This document shows, in pieces, positions 8,042-14,301 of a stretch of 29,086 bases of DNA (position 1 is its first letter; every line of letters begins with the position of its first letter). The notes beneath the pieces were generated by a model. It was not told the origin of the DNA. It saw nothing but the letters and a program-made list of their open reading frames with translations, and did no database searches. The DNA is from a virus, in the IMG/VR virus record IMGVR_UViG_3300014913_000055, positions 1 to 29,086 of that record; one strand, written 5' to 3'. A program made the position numbers and the translations under genes.

Positions 8042-8832
8042 TCTTCCCCCTCAAATATATTCCTAGTTATAGCAGGTCTTGACATGATCCTTTGATATTG
8101 TTTCATCTCTTTTGTATATGGAGTTTTCTTATCTTTATAATTCATAAATAACTGTGCAAATGGCATTACTCCCATCTCCCTTACTGCCCTTAATCTTTGT
8201 TCTTCTTTACCGATTAAAACGTAAGAATATAATTGACTATTAAACCCAACTTTCTTTAATATTTCAGTAGCTTTTCTTAATGGCTCAATATCTCTGTCAT
8301 TATCACAAGCTAACCATAACTCTGAAATTCTTAATGATCTTAATTCCTCTGCTATTCTTGGTGTTATTCTACGACTTTCAAGACCACCTTTAAATGAGAT
8401 GTTCTTCTGATTTTTCAACATCTTATAAACAAGGTTTCTATGTCTATCTGAACAAGCTAAGAAATTATTATCTTGGATTATGTTTCCTTCAGGAAAAATA
8501 TCAAACTCTTTAAGGTTGTTCTTAATTATGCAAAATGAACAATTATTTGGACACCCCCGTGATGTTATTGTTATGCCTTTCTTTAAATACATACCAGAAA
8601 TAAAAGGTTTGTCAGACTCTCCATCAATAGCAACTCCACCTAATTTAACTTCTGCCTTAGAGCGACTTTGCCAATCTTCTTTTAATCTTTTGGCTTTGTC
8701 AATATCCCAACTAAAAGTGCAAGATACATGAACTTCGTCATATTTAGGTGTAAACATATTGGGTGCATCAAAATAAGCATTTTCATCTGTTGGACTCATA
8801 TTAGTCTTAGATGGGAAAACTCTTGCTATCAT
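8038..8832 (-). CDS. Radical SAM family protein
   Basis: This 264-residue protein carries the radical SAM iron-sulfur motif CxxxCxxC in SRGCPNNCSFC (C94, C98, C101). Members bind a 4Fe-4S cluster there and cleave S-adenosylmethionine to start radical chemistry. Upstream is VHVSCTFSWDIDKAKRL and a Gly-rich strand LGGVAI; downstream are NNFLACSDRH and FKGGLE, which fit successive strands of a partial TIM barrel. The N-terminal 30 residues and the length are compact, with no room for a large extra domain such as a full TRAM or SPASM domain. Substrate is unknown. It sits beside RusA in the early region; an RNA- or nucleotide-modifying role is possible, not shown. ATG at 8832. Confidence 0.85.
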   Translation of the reverse strand: MIARVFPSKTNMSPTDENAYFDAPNMFTPKYDEVHVSCTFSWDIDKAKRLKEDWQSRSKAEVKLGGVAIDGESDKPFISGMYLKKGITITSRGCPNNCSFCIIKNNLKEFDIFPEGNIIQDNNFLACSDRHRNLVYKMLKNQKNISFKGGLESRRITPRIAEELRSLRISELWLACDNDRDIEPLRKATEILKKVGFNSQLYSYVLIGKEEQRLRAVREMGVMPFAQLFMNYKDKKTPYTKEMKQYQRIMSRPAITRNIFEGEE

Positions 8833-8841
8833 TCTTCCTCC

Positions 8842-9231
8842 TCAAATCTCTATAATTTCAATTTCAACTCTTGGGTTCTTCCTGTCTAATTCAACAGGTT
8901 CGTAGATTGATCTAGCAATATATTCATCTGAATCATCTTTAATGATACCATAGTAAACCAATGCATCAGAAAAGAATTTCTCTTGTATTGCGTATATATT
9001 GGCTCTGTCGCATTTTCTTTTTGAAGGCTTGAAGTACTTGAATGAAAGCGTAATCGTTCCACAGGGCTTAATCTCGCTTAATTGAGACCGCATTTCAAGA
9101 CAATACCTTGCCTTTATCTGATTATTTACGATATAATGCCAATTTCTGTAATTATTCAAATTCAGAATATGCTTCTTATCCTTCATTGTCTTTCTTGGTA
9201 GATATACTGCTAATGGGCTTATTACTTTCAT
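8842..9231 (-). CDS. rusA: RusA-family Holliday junction resolvase
   Basis: This 129-residue protein has RusA family features. The N-terminal segment is LNLNNYRNWHYIVNNQIK, with a conserved Asn/Tyr/Lys pattern, followed by KRKCDRANIY (D75) and FFSDALVYYGIIKDDSDEYI (D89, D99/D100). These acidic residues correspond in pattern to the metal-binding aspartates of RusA, which cleaves Holliday junctions symmetrically. It would resolve recombination and replication intermediates made by the ERF/exonuclease module before packaging. ATG at 9231 overlaps the HNH gene stop (ATGA). Confidence 0.88.
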   Translation of the reverse strand: MKVISPLAVYLPRKTMKDKKHILNLNNYRNWHYIVNNQIKARYCLEMRSQLSEIKPCGTITLSFKYFKPSKRKCDRANIYAIQEKFFSDALVYYGIIKDDSDEYIARSIYEPVELDRKNPRVEIEIIEI

Positions 9232-9515
9232 TTATCCCCCTTAAATTCCCCAAGCCATTCTTCTATCACAGAAGCCTTATCCTCGTTTATGCTATTAAGT
9301 TCTTTGTGCCTTGTATATTCTTTATGATGTTTCTCGCATACTCCGATACAATTCATAGGGCTGTGAAGATACAAAGGAAATTTCTTCTGCAAATACTTTA
9401 TATTATGCACTATATGATGAAAACCGGTTATTCTTTCATAGCAACCATCAACTCCACATACTCCGTTTTGAGCATTAAATATAGATTCTCGTACTTTAGT
9501 GCTGAATGTTTTCAT
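9228..9515 (-). CDS. HNH nuclease
   Basis: This 95-residue protein carries a compact HNH/zinc-finger core: C20 and C25 (CGVDGC), the H33-H34 pair (GFHHIVHN), then N55 and CIGVCEKHHKEY (C56, C60, H63, H64). This is the beta-beta-alpha-metal fold with a structural zinc site, typical of phage HNH endonucleases. It is short and has no extra DNA-binding domain, so it is more likely a DNA-processing enzyme of the phage than a homing nuclease. It overlaps RusA and the next upstream gene by four bases each, so it looks like a stable part of the operon. Confidence 0.85.
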   Translation of the reverse strand: MKTFSTKVRESIFNAQNGVCGVDGCYERITGFHHIVHNIKYLQKKFPLYLHSPMNCIGVCEKHHKEYTRHKELNSINEDKASVIEEWLGEFKGDK

Positions 9516-9694
9516 TTAAACTTCCCCCAATACTCTTTATTGATCTCTCTCTTTTTCCTGTATCTTGTATTAACTGCCTTAAAATCTTTACAAGCCATTA
9601 TGTTTTTAGGCTCAAAAGGAGATCCGTCATCATCAAGGCTTTCTTCACATAATCCTGTTTTTTTATCGTAGAATACGCAGTTATCGCATTTCAT
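9512..9694 (-). CDS. Small zinc-binding protein
   Basis: This 60-residue protein opens MKCDNCVFYDKKTGLCEE and has a fourth cysteine in IMACKDFKAV, giving C-x2-C-x8-C-x(about 17)-C. This spacing is common in very small phage zinc-binding proteins of unknown role. The C-terminus is basic and tyrosine-rich. Four-base overlaps at both ends tie it to the neighbouring genes in the operon. Confidence 0.66.
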   Translation of the reverse strand: MKCDNCVFYDKKTGLCEESLDDDGSPFEPKNIMACKDFKAVNTRYRKKREINKEYWGKFK

Positions 9695-10005
9695 TCCCCT
9701 AGTCTCCTATAAACAATCTTCTGATGTAATTTATTCGCATGATCAATGCCTAGCTTCATTCCTTCTGATATTCCTCTATCCTCGTAGACTACTGTATAAT
9801 CTGCTGCTTTTCTCCAAGCAAATCCTGCTTTTATGCCTAGTATTCTTTCGTCCGGAATATTATCATCAAGGCATTGAGTATAAAGCAAATGTGAAGCCAT
9901 AGGGCTTTCACCACGCATTAGACAATCTTTCATGCACTTTCTTGCGTATTCTATGTTTTGTTCTATGTCTCCCGATAAAGGGCTTTCGAGTATTACGAGT
10001 TTCAT
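9691..10005 (-). CDS. DUF7768-like (nucleoside deoxyribosyltransferase-related) protein
   Basis: The 104-residue protein starts MKLVILESPLSGDIEQNIEY and continues with ARKCMKDCL, SHLLYTQCLDD, ERILGIKAGFAW, VVYEDRGISEGMKLGIDHA. This series (ESPLSGD, N/YA, HLLY, GISxGM) fits a small Rossmann-like family related to nucleoside 2-deoxyribosyltransferases, found in many phages and called DUF7768 or DUF4406-like. A role in nucleotide salvage or sensing is plausible, not proven. I place the start at the ATG at 10005, preceded by AAGGAAGGGAAG; an in-frame TTG at 10065 would add 20 residues encoded by the hairpin leader, which is unlikely. Confidence 0.75.
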   Translation of the reverse strand: MKLVILESPLSGDIEQNIEYARKCMKDCLMRGESPMASHLLYTQCLDDNIPDERILGIKAGFAWRKAADYTVVYEDRGISEGMKLGIDHANKLHQKIVYRRLGE

Positions 10006-10022
10006 ATCTTCCCTTCCTTTCT

Positions 10023-10090
10023 TTCTATCCCCTGAAGCCTCATAAACTCCCGAGATGACTGCCAAGTCCTTTAGTTTTAAGGGGATAGAA
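10023..10090 (-). promoter_or_regulatory. Structured 5' leader (11-bp stem)
   Basis: TTCTATCCCCT (10023-10033) and AGGGGATAGAA (10080-10090) are perfect 11-base inverse complements enclosing a 46-base loop region that can form smaller helices, such as AAACT with AGTTT and GACT with AGTC. On the minus-strand mRNA the structure ends about 17 bases before the ATG of the DUF7768-like gene, next to its ribosome-binding site. This suggests a translational control element or aptamer-type leader. I cannot assign a riboswitch class, and no terminator follows it. Confidence 0.45.
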
Positions 10091-10119
10091 TATTTTAATC
10101 TCTGGTAACCTTATATTGA

Positions 10120-10254
10120 TTATTTTTTAAATTTTGTAAACCCTTTATTTTCAACGCCTTCAACAATCTCTACAACTTTACCGTTAAAAAGTTTCATTAC
10201 GTATTTAATATACTGGATTTCTTCTTGAATAAAAATATCACTAGCTTTTACCAC
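10120..10254 (-). CDS. Small hypothetical protein
   Basis: A 44-residue frame begins at GTG 10254 (or TTG 10257), 8 (or 5) bases after AAAGGAGGGG, the strongest ribosome-binding site in this stretch. The peptide starts VVKASDIFIQEEIQYIKYVM and ends in basic KGFTKFKK. It overlaps the preceding gene end by 14 bases. No family recognised; the strong ribosome-binding site is the main support. An internal ATG (codon 20) is possible but lacks a site. Confidence 0.5.
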   Translation of the reverse strand: MVKASDIFIQEEIQYIKYVMKLFNGKVVEIVEGVENKGFTKFKK

Positions 10255-10483
10255 CAAAATATCCCCTCCTTTTTAAATGTCTTATATTAGCTTGATATAT
10301 TTCTTCAATCACAAAATCCTTGCATTTATCCATTAATCTTTCAGAAAAGTCTGGATATCTCAATATTTCTACACACTTACAATAAATACTGAAATCTTCC
10401 TTACAATCCCAATCAGAAATAATAACCTTTACAGCAATCTTAAACAACTTCAAATCATTGCTCGGACTCTTTATTTTTATCAT
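10241..10483 (-). CDS. Hypothetical protein downstream of helicase
   Basis: This 80-residue protein is basic and helical: MIKIKSPSNDLKLFKIAVKV, then CKEDFSIYCKCVEIL and a C-terminal IRHLKRRGYFGGK. Three cysteines occur in the middle (C26, C34, C36) but not in a convincing metal-site spacing. It overlaps the helicase gene by 29 bases, so it is probably co-translated. A replication accessory role is possible by position only. Confidence 0.55.
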   Translation of the reverse strand: MIKIKSPSNDLKLFKIAVKVIISDWDCKEDFSIYCKCVEILRYPDFSERLMDKCKDFVIEEIYQANIRHLKRRGYFGGKS

Positions 10484-11501
10484 ATTCCCACCTTTGAAGT
10501 TTGTTTTTACACCAATAAGGCAATTTGTTATATTCTATCGGGTCCATTGATACTCCAATCTCATTTATCACTTGATGCAACGTATATTCCTTCTGATATC
10601 TTCGTGTATTCATATCATAATTAACTCTCATGGCGTAACTATCTCTTATTCCAACTCTTGATTTAACAAACCTGATAAAAGTAGGATATAACCTGTCTGA
10701 ATAATCTGCTTTCGCTTTATCGCTTGAAATCATTATAGCAGTTGATGAAATCTTTGGGATATTGCTTGACCCATAAAAATCATCCTGTGAAGGCAATCCT
10801 CTATCTTTACCTTTCTTTCTAAGATGTGATACCAAAATAACAGGAACTTTGTATCTATCAGTTAATTTCTTCAACTCTCTTAAAATCTGCGTGGTCTGTT
10901 GTATCTCGCTTTCTCTACCTGTTAATTCAAAATACTGTAAATGGTCTATGATAATTAACTCCAGATCAATCTTTCCATCTTGACCAATCCATTCATCAAG
11001 CGAATGAAACCCGTATAAAGAACTAACCAAATCATTAACATTAAATCCATCTTTAATCTTATATAACCAAAGATTATCTTTTATTCTTTCTTTTAAATGT
11101 TCTTGAACAAGCTTCTCTGCTTCTTTGAACATAGCATTATCTATCATATTGCACCGCCATGATACATAATCAAAATATTGTGGCTTACCCATTTTCTTTG
11201 ATATTGTTGACGTAATAAGTTTGAACTTAACTCTTGCCATATACTCATTATCCCCGCCTTCAAGGTAAAATACAGCCACTCTCTTCCCCCCCAACACATT
11301 ATATAAAGAAATATCTTCTATCAAACTGCTTTTCCCTGCCCCTGAATCAGCTCCTATTACAACTAATTCATTCTTTTGTATAAAAGGCATAGCATCATCT
11401 AAAGGCTTTATCCCAAAATGACATAATTCTTTAATGTCAATGCTCTCTCTTTCTTTTGTCTCTGCTCTCCAAGCTTCTTCCCATGATGTTAAATCTGACA
11501 T
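10455..11501 (-). CDS. DnaB/RecA-fold replicative helicase-like ATPase
   Basis: The 348-residue protein is a RecA-fold ATPase. Walker A is GADSGAGKSS (50-59), Walker B is LELIIIDHLQYF with D186, and a later VPVILVSHLRKKG (219-231) with H226 fits the sensor/H4 region of DnaB-type helicases. EGGDN after strand 2 resembles the catalytic glutamate region. It lacks the DnaB N-terminal domain and any primase or zinc domain, so it is a short phage-type helicase that may rely on the initiator encoded just upstream for loading. The ATG at 11501 is nine bases after the initiator gene. It acts at the phage replication fork. Confidence 0.85.
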   Translation of the reverse strand: MSDLTSWEEAWRAETKERESIDIKELCHFGIKPLDDAMPFIQKNELVVIGADSGAGKSSLIEDISLYNVLGGKRVAVFYLEGGDNEYMARVKFKLITSTISKKMGKPQYFDYVSWRCNMIDNAMFKEAEKLVQEHLKERIKDNLWLYKIKDGFNVNDLVSSLYGFHSLDEWIGQDGKIDLELIIIDHLQYFELTGRESEIQQTTQILRELKKLTDRYKVPVILVSHLRKKGKDRGLPSQDDFYGSSNIPKISSTAIMISSDKAKADYSDRLYPTFIRFVKSRVGIRDSYAMRVNYDMNTRRYQKEYTLHQVINEIGVSMDPIEYNKLPYWCKNKLQRWEYDKNKESEQ

Positions 11502-11510
11502 AATTCCCCC

Positions 11511-12206
11511 TTATATAGCAGCAAATCTTATTTCTTTCTTCTGATTAAGATAATCCTCGAATTTAGGTGAGTATAATGTAGATGGTCTTAAATATTTCCT
11601 CATTTTCACATCATCTTTCCAATCTCTGTGTTTAATGCTGTGAACCTTTTTAAAGTCATCAACAGTAAATCCTTCATTAAGTCTGGCTATGATAAGACTT
11701 CTTATCTTTGATGTTGTAGGTCTGTATGAAGTATCAAGAATATGGTTGAGGTCTCGCACAATTTCCGTAATTGCAGGACTATATATATTATTCTTTATTA
11801 CATTCTTTACATTATTGTTAGTGTCTTTCTGTTGTCTTTCTGTTGTCTTTCTGTCGTCCTCTTTGTTGTCCTCTTTGTTGTTACTACTTTGGTATGAATC
11901 ATAGTTAACTATTGTAATTAAACGACTTCTGCTAGATGTTTGCTGTTTAATTTGACCTTGTTTTTTAAGCTCTTTGAGTATTTTTTCGACATAAGATTGT
12001 GAAATTCCTGTGATGTCGGCGAGGTTTACTCTACTAGTAATAAGTTGCCCTCTTTTTACTTCATATAGGTTCCCTTTGAACAGCCATTTCTTAGGTTTAT
12101 GGTTAGCTAGTAGCAACAGATGTATCCATAAAGACATTCTTGCAGGGCTTTTACTTCCATACCATTCTTTAAGACTTCTATGTATTTTTATATATCCGTT
12201 TCTCAT
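11511..12206 (-). CDS. Phage replication initiator (winged helix plus Phg_2220_C-like domain)
   Basis: From the ATG at 12206 the protein has 231 residues. Residues 1-105 (MRNGYIKIHRSLKEWYGSKS onward, with DITGISQSYVEKILKELKKQ as recognition helices) match the winged-helix N-terminus of phage replication proteins of the DnaD/replisome-organiser type. A low-complexity linker (106-140) separates it from a C-terminal domain (145-222, with ITEIVRDLNHILDTSYRPTT) like the conserved phage C-terminal domain Phg_2220_C, which contacts the replisome. The linker DNA contains direct repeats (11822-11878). An in-frame ATG at 12257 would add 17 hydrophobic residues overlapping another frame; I prefer 12206. 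It probably loads the helicase encoded next. Confidence 0.82.
   Translation of the reverse strand: MRNGYIKIHRSLKEWYGSKSPARMSLWIHLLLLANHKPKKWLFKGNLYEVKRGQLITSRVNLADITGISQSYVEKILKELKKQGQIKQQTSSRSRLITIVNYDSYQSSNNKEDNKEDDRKTTERQQKDTNNNVKNVIKNNIYSPAITEIVRDLNHILDTSYRPTTSKIRSLIIARLNEGFTVDDFKKVHSIKHRDWKDDVKMRKYLRPSTLYSPKFEDYLNQKKEIRFAAI
11822..11878. repeat. Iteron-like direct repeats, candidate replication origin
   Basis: Three perfect tandem copies of the 11-mer TGTCTTTCTGT (11822-11854) are followed by two near-identical 12-mers, CGTCCTCTTTGT and TGTCCTCTTTGT (11855-11878). Immediately to the left (11781-11821) the sequence is almost pure A/T with TATATATTATT. Repeats plus an adjacent AT-rich tract inside the linker of an initiator gene is the arrangement of the lambda O-gene origin. 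The 11-base period is not a multiple of three, so the copies are read in different frames, which argues for selection on DNA rather than on protein. Confidence 0.6.
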
Positions 12207-12216
12207 ATAAATATGT

Positions 12217-12321
12217 TTAAATAAAAATCCCCCTAAAAGGATAGCGGTCAGGCACATTTTCTCTGGGTTGAGAATAATCTGTGTAAATAAAATGTTTAGG
12301 TTTTATTTTAGTCCATTCCAT
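12217..12321 (-). CDS. 34-residue ORF resembling the start of a replication protein
   Basis: The frame starts MEWTKIKPKHFIYTDYSQPR at an ATG two bases after the DUF559 gene stop and ends 10 bases before the initiator start. The opening W-x-K-I-K-P-K-H-F-x-Y resembles the first residues of many phage replication-initiation proteins. It could be a small coupled gene, a leader for the initiator, or a remnant of a longer replication protein broken when the DUF559 unit arrived. Its ribosome-binding site is weak (AAGAAA). The function is open. Confidence 0.4.
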   Translation of the reverse strand: MEWTKIKPKHFIYTDYSQPRENVPDRYPFRGIFI

Positions 12322-12323
12322 AA

Positions 12324-12965
12324 TTATTTCTTATTTTTTTGATTTATAAAAATACAATCACATTTAGACTCTTTTTTTGTAATTCCTAGTTTTCTATAAT
12401 AACAATAATGGTTTATTGAATCACAATATATTCTTATATTAAAACTTTTATATAGAATATCTCTTCTCTCTCTTGTGTATTTTCGTGTATTTATCTTATT
12501 ATTTGGACTTATTATTATATCTAACCAAGAATATACAGATTCAAGATTTATTTTTTTGGATCTTTTTTCCATGTTTCTTAGTATCCTAGATACCCTATCC
12601 ATACGAGCGCTCAGTATTGCAATATCTTCTTCTGTCCGGTTTTTAAATGAATCAACATCTTTTAATATTTTCTCATGCTTAGCATTATTTTTGTATCTTA
12701 ACACGCACAATCCTAAAGAAAACAAATATGAATCACGCCTATCATCATTAGAAATATGTCTCTCATGGACTCCCCCGTCTAATTCAACAATGACTCCTTT
12801 GCATGGGAAAAAGAAATCAACAATAAATGGGTGAATAGCAAATTGCTTTTTATGCTTAACATTATTGCTATTTAAAAAATTAGAGAAGAGCTTCTCTGGG
12901 ACTGTTTCTCTAGACAGTAAAACTCTCCTAAATTCTTTCCGTTGTTTTACTACATTGTTTTTCAT
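12324..12965 (-). CDS. DUF559/Vsr-like PD-(D/E)XK endonuclease with C-terminal extension
   Basis: This 213-residue protein has a clear DUF559 core in its first 95 residues. E25 is in TVPEKLFSNFL, D50 in FIVDFFFP, E61-x-D63 in VIVELDGGVHERH, then DDRRDSYLFSLGLCVLRYKN. This is the Vsr-like PD-(D/E)XK fold used by mismatch nicking enzymes and several homing-type nucleases, and the catalytic residues are intact. The remaining 115 residues are unusual for the family: a coiled-coil-like helix (about 110-140) and a basic, Tyr/Cys-containing tail that may bind DNA or RNA. The gene has its own probable promoter and structured leader, so it may be a mobile unit. ATG at 12965 follows AAGGATAA. Confidence 0.82.
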   Translation of the reverse strand: MKNNVVKQRKEFRRVLLSRETVPEKLFSNFLNSNNVKHKKQFAIHPFIVDFFFPCKGVIVELDGGVHERHISNDDRRDSYLFSLGLCVLRYKNNAKHEKILKDVDSFKNRTEEDIAILSARMDRVSRILRNMEKRSKKINLESVYSWLDIIISPNNKINTRKYTRERRDILYKSFNIRIYCDSINHYCYYRKLGITKKESKCDCIFINQKNKK

Positions 12966-12977
12966 TAGGTTATCCTT

Positions 12978-13113
12978 CTATGAAACTGCCCCTCTGCGAC
13001 CTTGCTAAGAGGATGATTCAATTATATGTCAAGAGACATACGAATCACGCAGAGAGACAATATATGTAAAATAGGTTTTTTATTTTGATTTAATTTTAGC
13101 AAGGTTTTCATAG
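12978..13113 (-). ncRNA. Pseudoknotted leader RNA of the DUF559 gene
   Basis: On the minus strand the 18-base arm at 13113-13096 (CTATGAAA then ACCTTGCTAA) pairs with two downstream pieces: TTAGCAAGGT (13008-12999, 10 bp) and TTTCATAG (12985-12978, 8 bp). The 13 bases between those pieces form a bulge whose CGCAGAG (12998-12992) pairs with CTCTGCG (13054-13048), giving a 7-bp pseudoknot. Directly after it, TGATTC (13047-13042) pairs with GAATCA (13019-13014), capped by TATGTC/GACATA with a four-base loop. In total 37 bp of perfect helices lie in 136 bases. The fold ends at the AAGGA ribosome-binding site of the nuclease gene. I know no named RNA class with this order of helices. Confidence 0.65.
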
Positions 13114-13118
13114 TTCAT

Positions 13119-13147
13119 ATTCTCTCATACTTCATTTAAAAAGTCAA
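13119..13147 (-). promoter_or_regulatory. Predicted sigma70 promoter for the leader RNA and DUF559 gene
   Basis: TTGACT (13147-13142, five of six consensus) and GAGAAT (13124-13119, four of six) are separated by 17 bases on the minus strand. The expected start point, about seven bases on, is 13112-13111, which is where the pseudoknotted RNA begins. It lies just after the stop of the preceding gene. The -10 box is imperfect, and chance matches occur in AT-rich DNA. Confidence 0.5.
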
Positions 13148-13151
13148 GCGT

Positions 13152-13406
13152 TTATTCGCACACTTCAAACCATGCAATCGGTCTATGGTTAGGTTTTACA
13201 AGCCCACGTTCTTTTGACTCTGCTAAAGGTATTCTTCTAAACCTGAACATATCAGACAAGTTTAATCTTGTCGCTTCAACAATTTCTCTCATTCTCCGTT
13301 CTGCTGATGTTAATCCTACTTCCCTGCCTATGCTCTGGACAGTAACGCTTGAAAATACACCGATATGTTTTAGTCGGTGGAATAGTAAGTCTTGTTTAGT
13401 TTCCAT
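13152..13406 (-). CDS. Small DNA-binding-like protein
   Basis: This 84-residue protein looks like a winged or simple helix-turn-helix: LFHRLKHIGVFSSVTVQSIG, then REVGLTSAERRMREIVEATR, then RIPLAESKERGLVKPNHRPI leading to a C-terminal strand AWFEVCE. The IGREVGLTSAERRMREI stretch is a plausible recognition helix region. It could regulate early genes or act in replication. No named family is assigned. ATG at 13406 lies one base after the stop of the zinc-finger gene. Confidence 0.6.
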   Translation of the reverse strand: METKQDLLFHRLKHIGVFSSVTVQSIGREVGLTSAERRMREIVEATRLNLSDMFRFRRIPLAESKERGLVKPNHRPIAWFEVCE

Positions 13407-13784
13407 TTAAAGGCTCTCCTTATTTAATTTATTAAACCAACTATTAGTTTTGCATAATTCTATTATTTTCTTGCATAATTCTATATTCGCCTCTCCTATA
13501 TGTACATCAAATCCAAATCTACTTTTAAGAAATCCATATGCCTTATCTCTGGTTATAGTTTTATTTCTCCATGCAACATCAAAAACTTTATGAGTTTCTT
13601 TTCTGAAAGTTCTTAATTCCTTGTTAGCCATAGTTCCTAAAGGCTTCCTTGTATTTTGATGGCATCCAACATAAGCATCACATTTACGACATAGCCATAT
13701 CATTACAGACTTACCATAGTTCTTGCCATAAACTTCTTTATTCTCTACCCATTCAGCTTGGTTTAGACAATATGGACAATTCAT
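13407..13784 (-). CDS. DUF3268-type zinc-finger protein
   Basis: This 125-residue protein matches the phage zinc-finger-containing family DUF3268. It has CPYC at residues 3-6, LCRKCDAYVGCHQN (C32, C35, H42), PLGTMANKELRTFRKETHKV, a helix FDVAWRNK, and a C-terminal FGFDVHIGEANIELC. The two cysteine pairs form a zinc ribbon; a role in nucleic acid binding is likely but not demonstrated. It is intact and of normal length. ATG at 13784 follows AAGGAGGGATAA, a very strong ribosome-binding site. Confidence 0.82.
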   Translation of the reverse strand: MNCPYCLNQAEWVENKEVYGKNYGKSVMIWLCRKCDAYVGCHQNTRKPLGTMANKELRTFRKETHKVFDVAWRNKTITRDKAYGFLKSRFGFDVHIGEANIELCKKIIELCKTNSWFNKLNKESL

Positions 13785-13794
13785 TTATCCCTCC

Positions 13795-13929
13795 TTAAAC
13801 CTTAACACCATTAATAAGTTTTATACAATCACACGATGCAATCTTATGTTTCTTAAATTGCTCATGTAAGCTTTTGTAAGGTTTCTTCCAGATATGATTC
13901 TTAGATGGTTTTCTTCGTTTGGTTTTCAT
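13795..13929 (-). CDS. Small basic protein
   Basis: A 44-residue frame starts MKTKRRKPSKNHIWKKPYKS and ends CDCIKLINGVKV. It is strongly basic, with a CxC pair. Its ATG overlaps the stop of the upstream gene by four bases (13926-13929, ATGA), and it ends 10 bases before the next gene, filling what would otherwise be a 140-base gap. It may bind nucleic acid. No family recognised. Confidence 0.55.
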   Translation of the reverse strand: MKTKRRKPSKNHIWKKPYKSLHEQFKKHKIASCDCIKLINGVKV

Positions 13930-14285
13930 GGTCTATACCCTTCAATTTTCTTTAAAGCCATAAGATGCTCATGTATAGCATCTCGTTTATTTCTTAACTG
14001 GCTTATAGCTGATTTCCCTTCCTTGAACGTGATATACCTCTCTTTTGTTTCAGGATTGCCTCTATCAAGCGTTAACAGCTTAATCAACTTATTATCCTTC
14101 GAACCCTTATCATTGATTTCTTCGCCATATTCTGCGATTCTAAGCAGTAATTCCATTTCTGCTCGCTTAGTAATCATAATTACTGTATTTAGTAATCTTG
14201 TAATTTTGGATAATTGCTCACTTGCTTCTCTTACATTTTCACAATGATGCCAATCTAGTGCATCAGTATAGTTTGGTAGATTCAT
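13926..14285 (-). CDS. Hypothetical helical protein
   Basis: This 119-residue protein is predicted by eye to be almost all helix: MNLPNYTDALDWHHCENVRE, SEQLSKITRLLNTVIMITKR, MELLLRIAEYGEE, and ISQLRNKRDAIHEHLMALKK. It may form a coiled-coil dimer. There is no catalytic or metal motif. It lies between the exonuclease gene and the zinc-finger genes in the recombination region. ATG at 14285 follows AAAGGAAGAATAA. Confidence 0.6.
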   Translation of the reverse strand: MNLPNYTDALDWHHCENVREASEQLSKITRLLNTVIMITKRAEMELLLRIAEYGEEINDKGSKDNKLIKLLTLDRGNPETKERYITFKEGKSAISQLRNKRDAIHEHLMALKKIEGYRP

Positions 14286-14301
14286 TTATTCTTCCTTTCA
14301 A

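Noticed and set aside
9108-9671. 187-codon plus-strand open frame
   Set aside because: It runs antisense to three minus-strand genes with clear RusA, HNH and zinc motifs; hydrophobic shadow composition and no ribosome-binding site.
10006-10065. TTG start extending the DUF7768-like protein
   Set aside because: The extension is encoded by the hairpin leader, while the ATG at 10005 has a strong site and begins at the family start.
13024-13111. 29-codon ORF starting in the leader RNA arm
   Set aside because: The ATG is inside the 18-base pairing arm, there is only a weak GAGAG upstream, and the strong long-range complementarity explains the sequence better.
12978-13113. Group I intron or HDV-like ribozyme
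   Set aside because: Order of helices does not fit: nothing lies between the two 3' strands of the pseudoknot, where group I introns have P8 and HDV ribozymes have P4. It also does not interrupt a gene.
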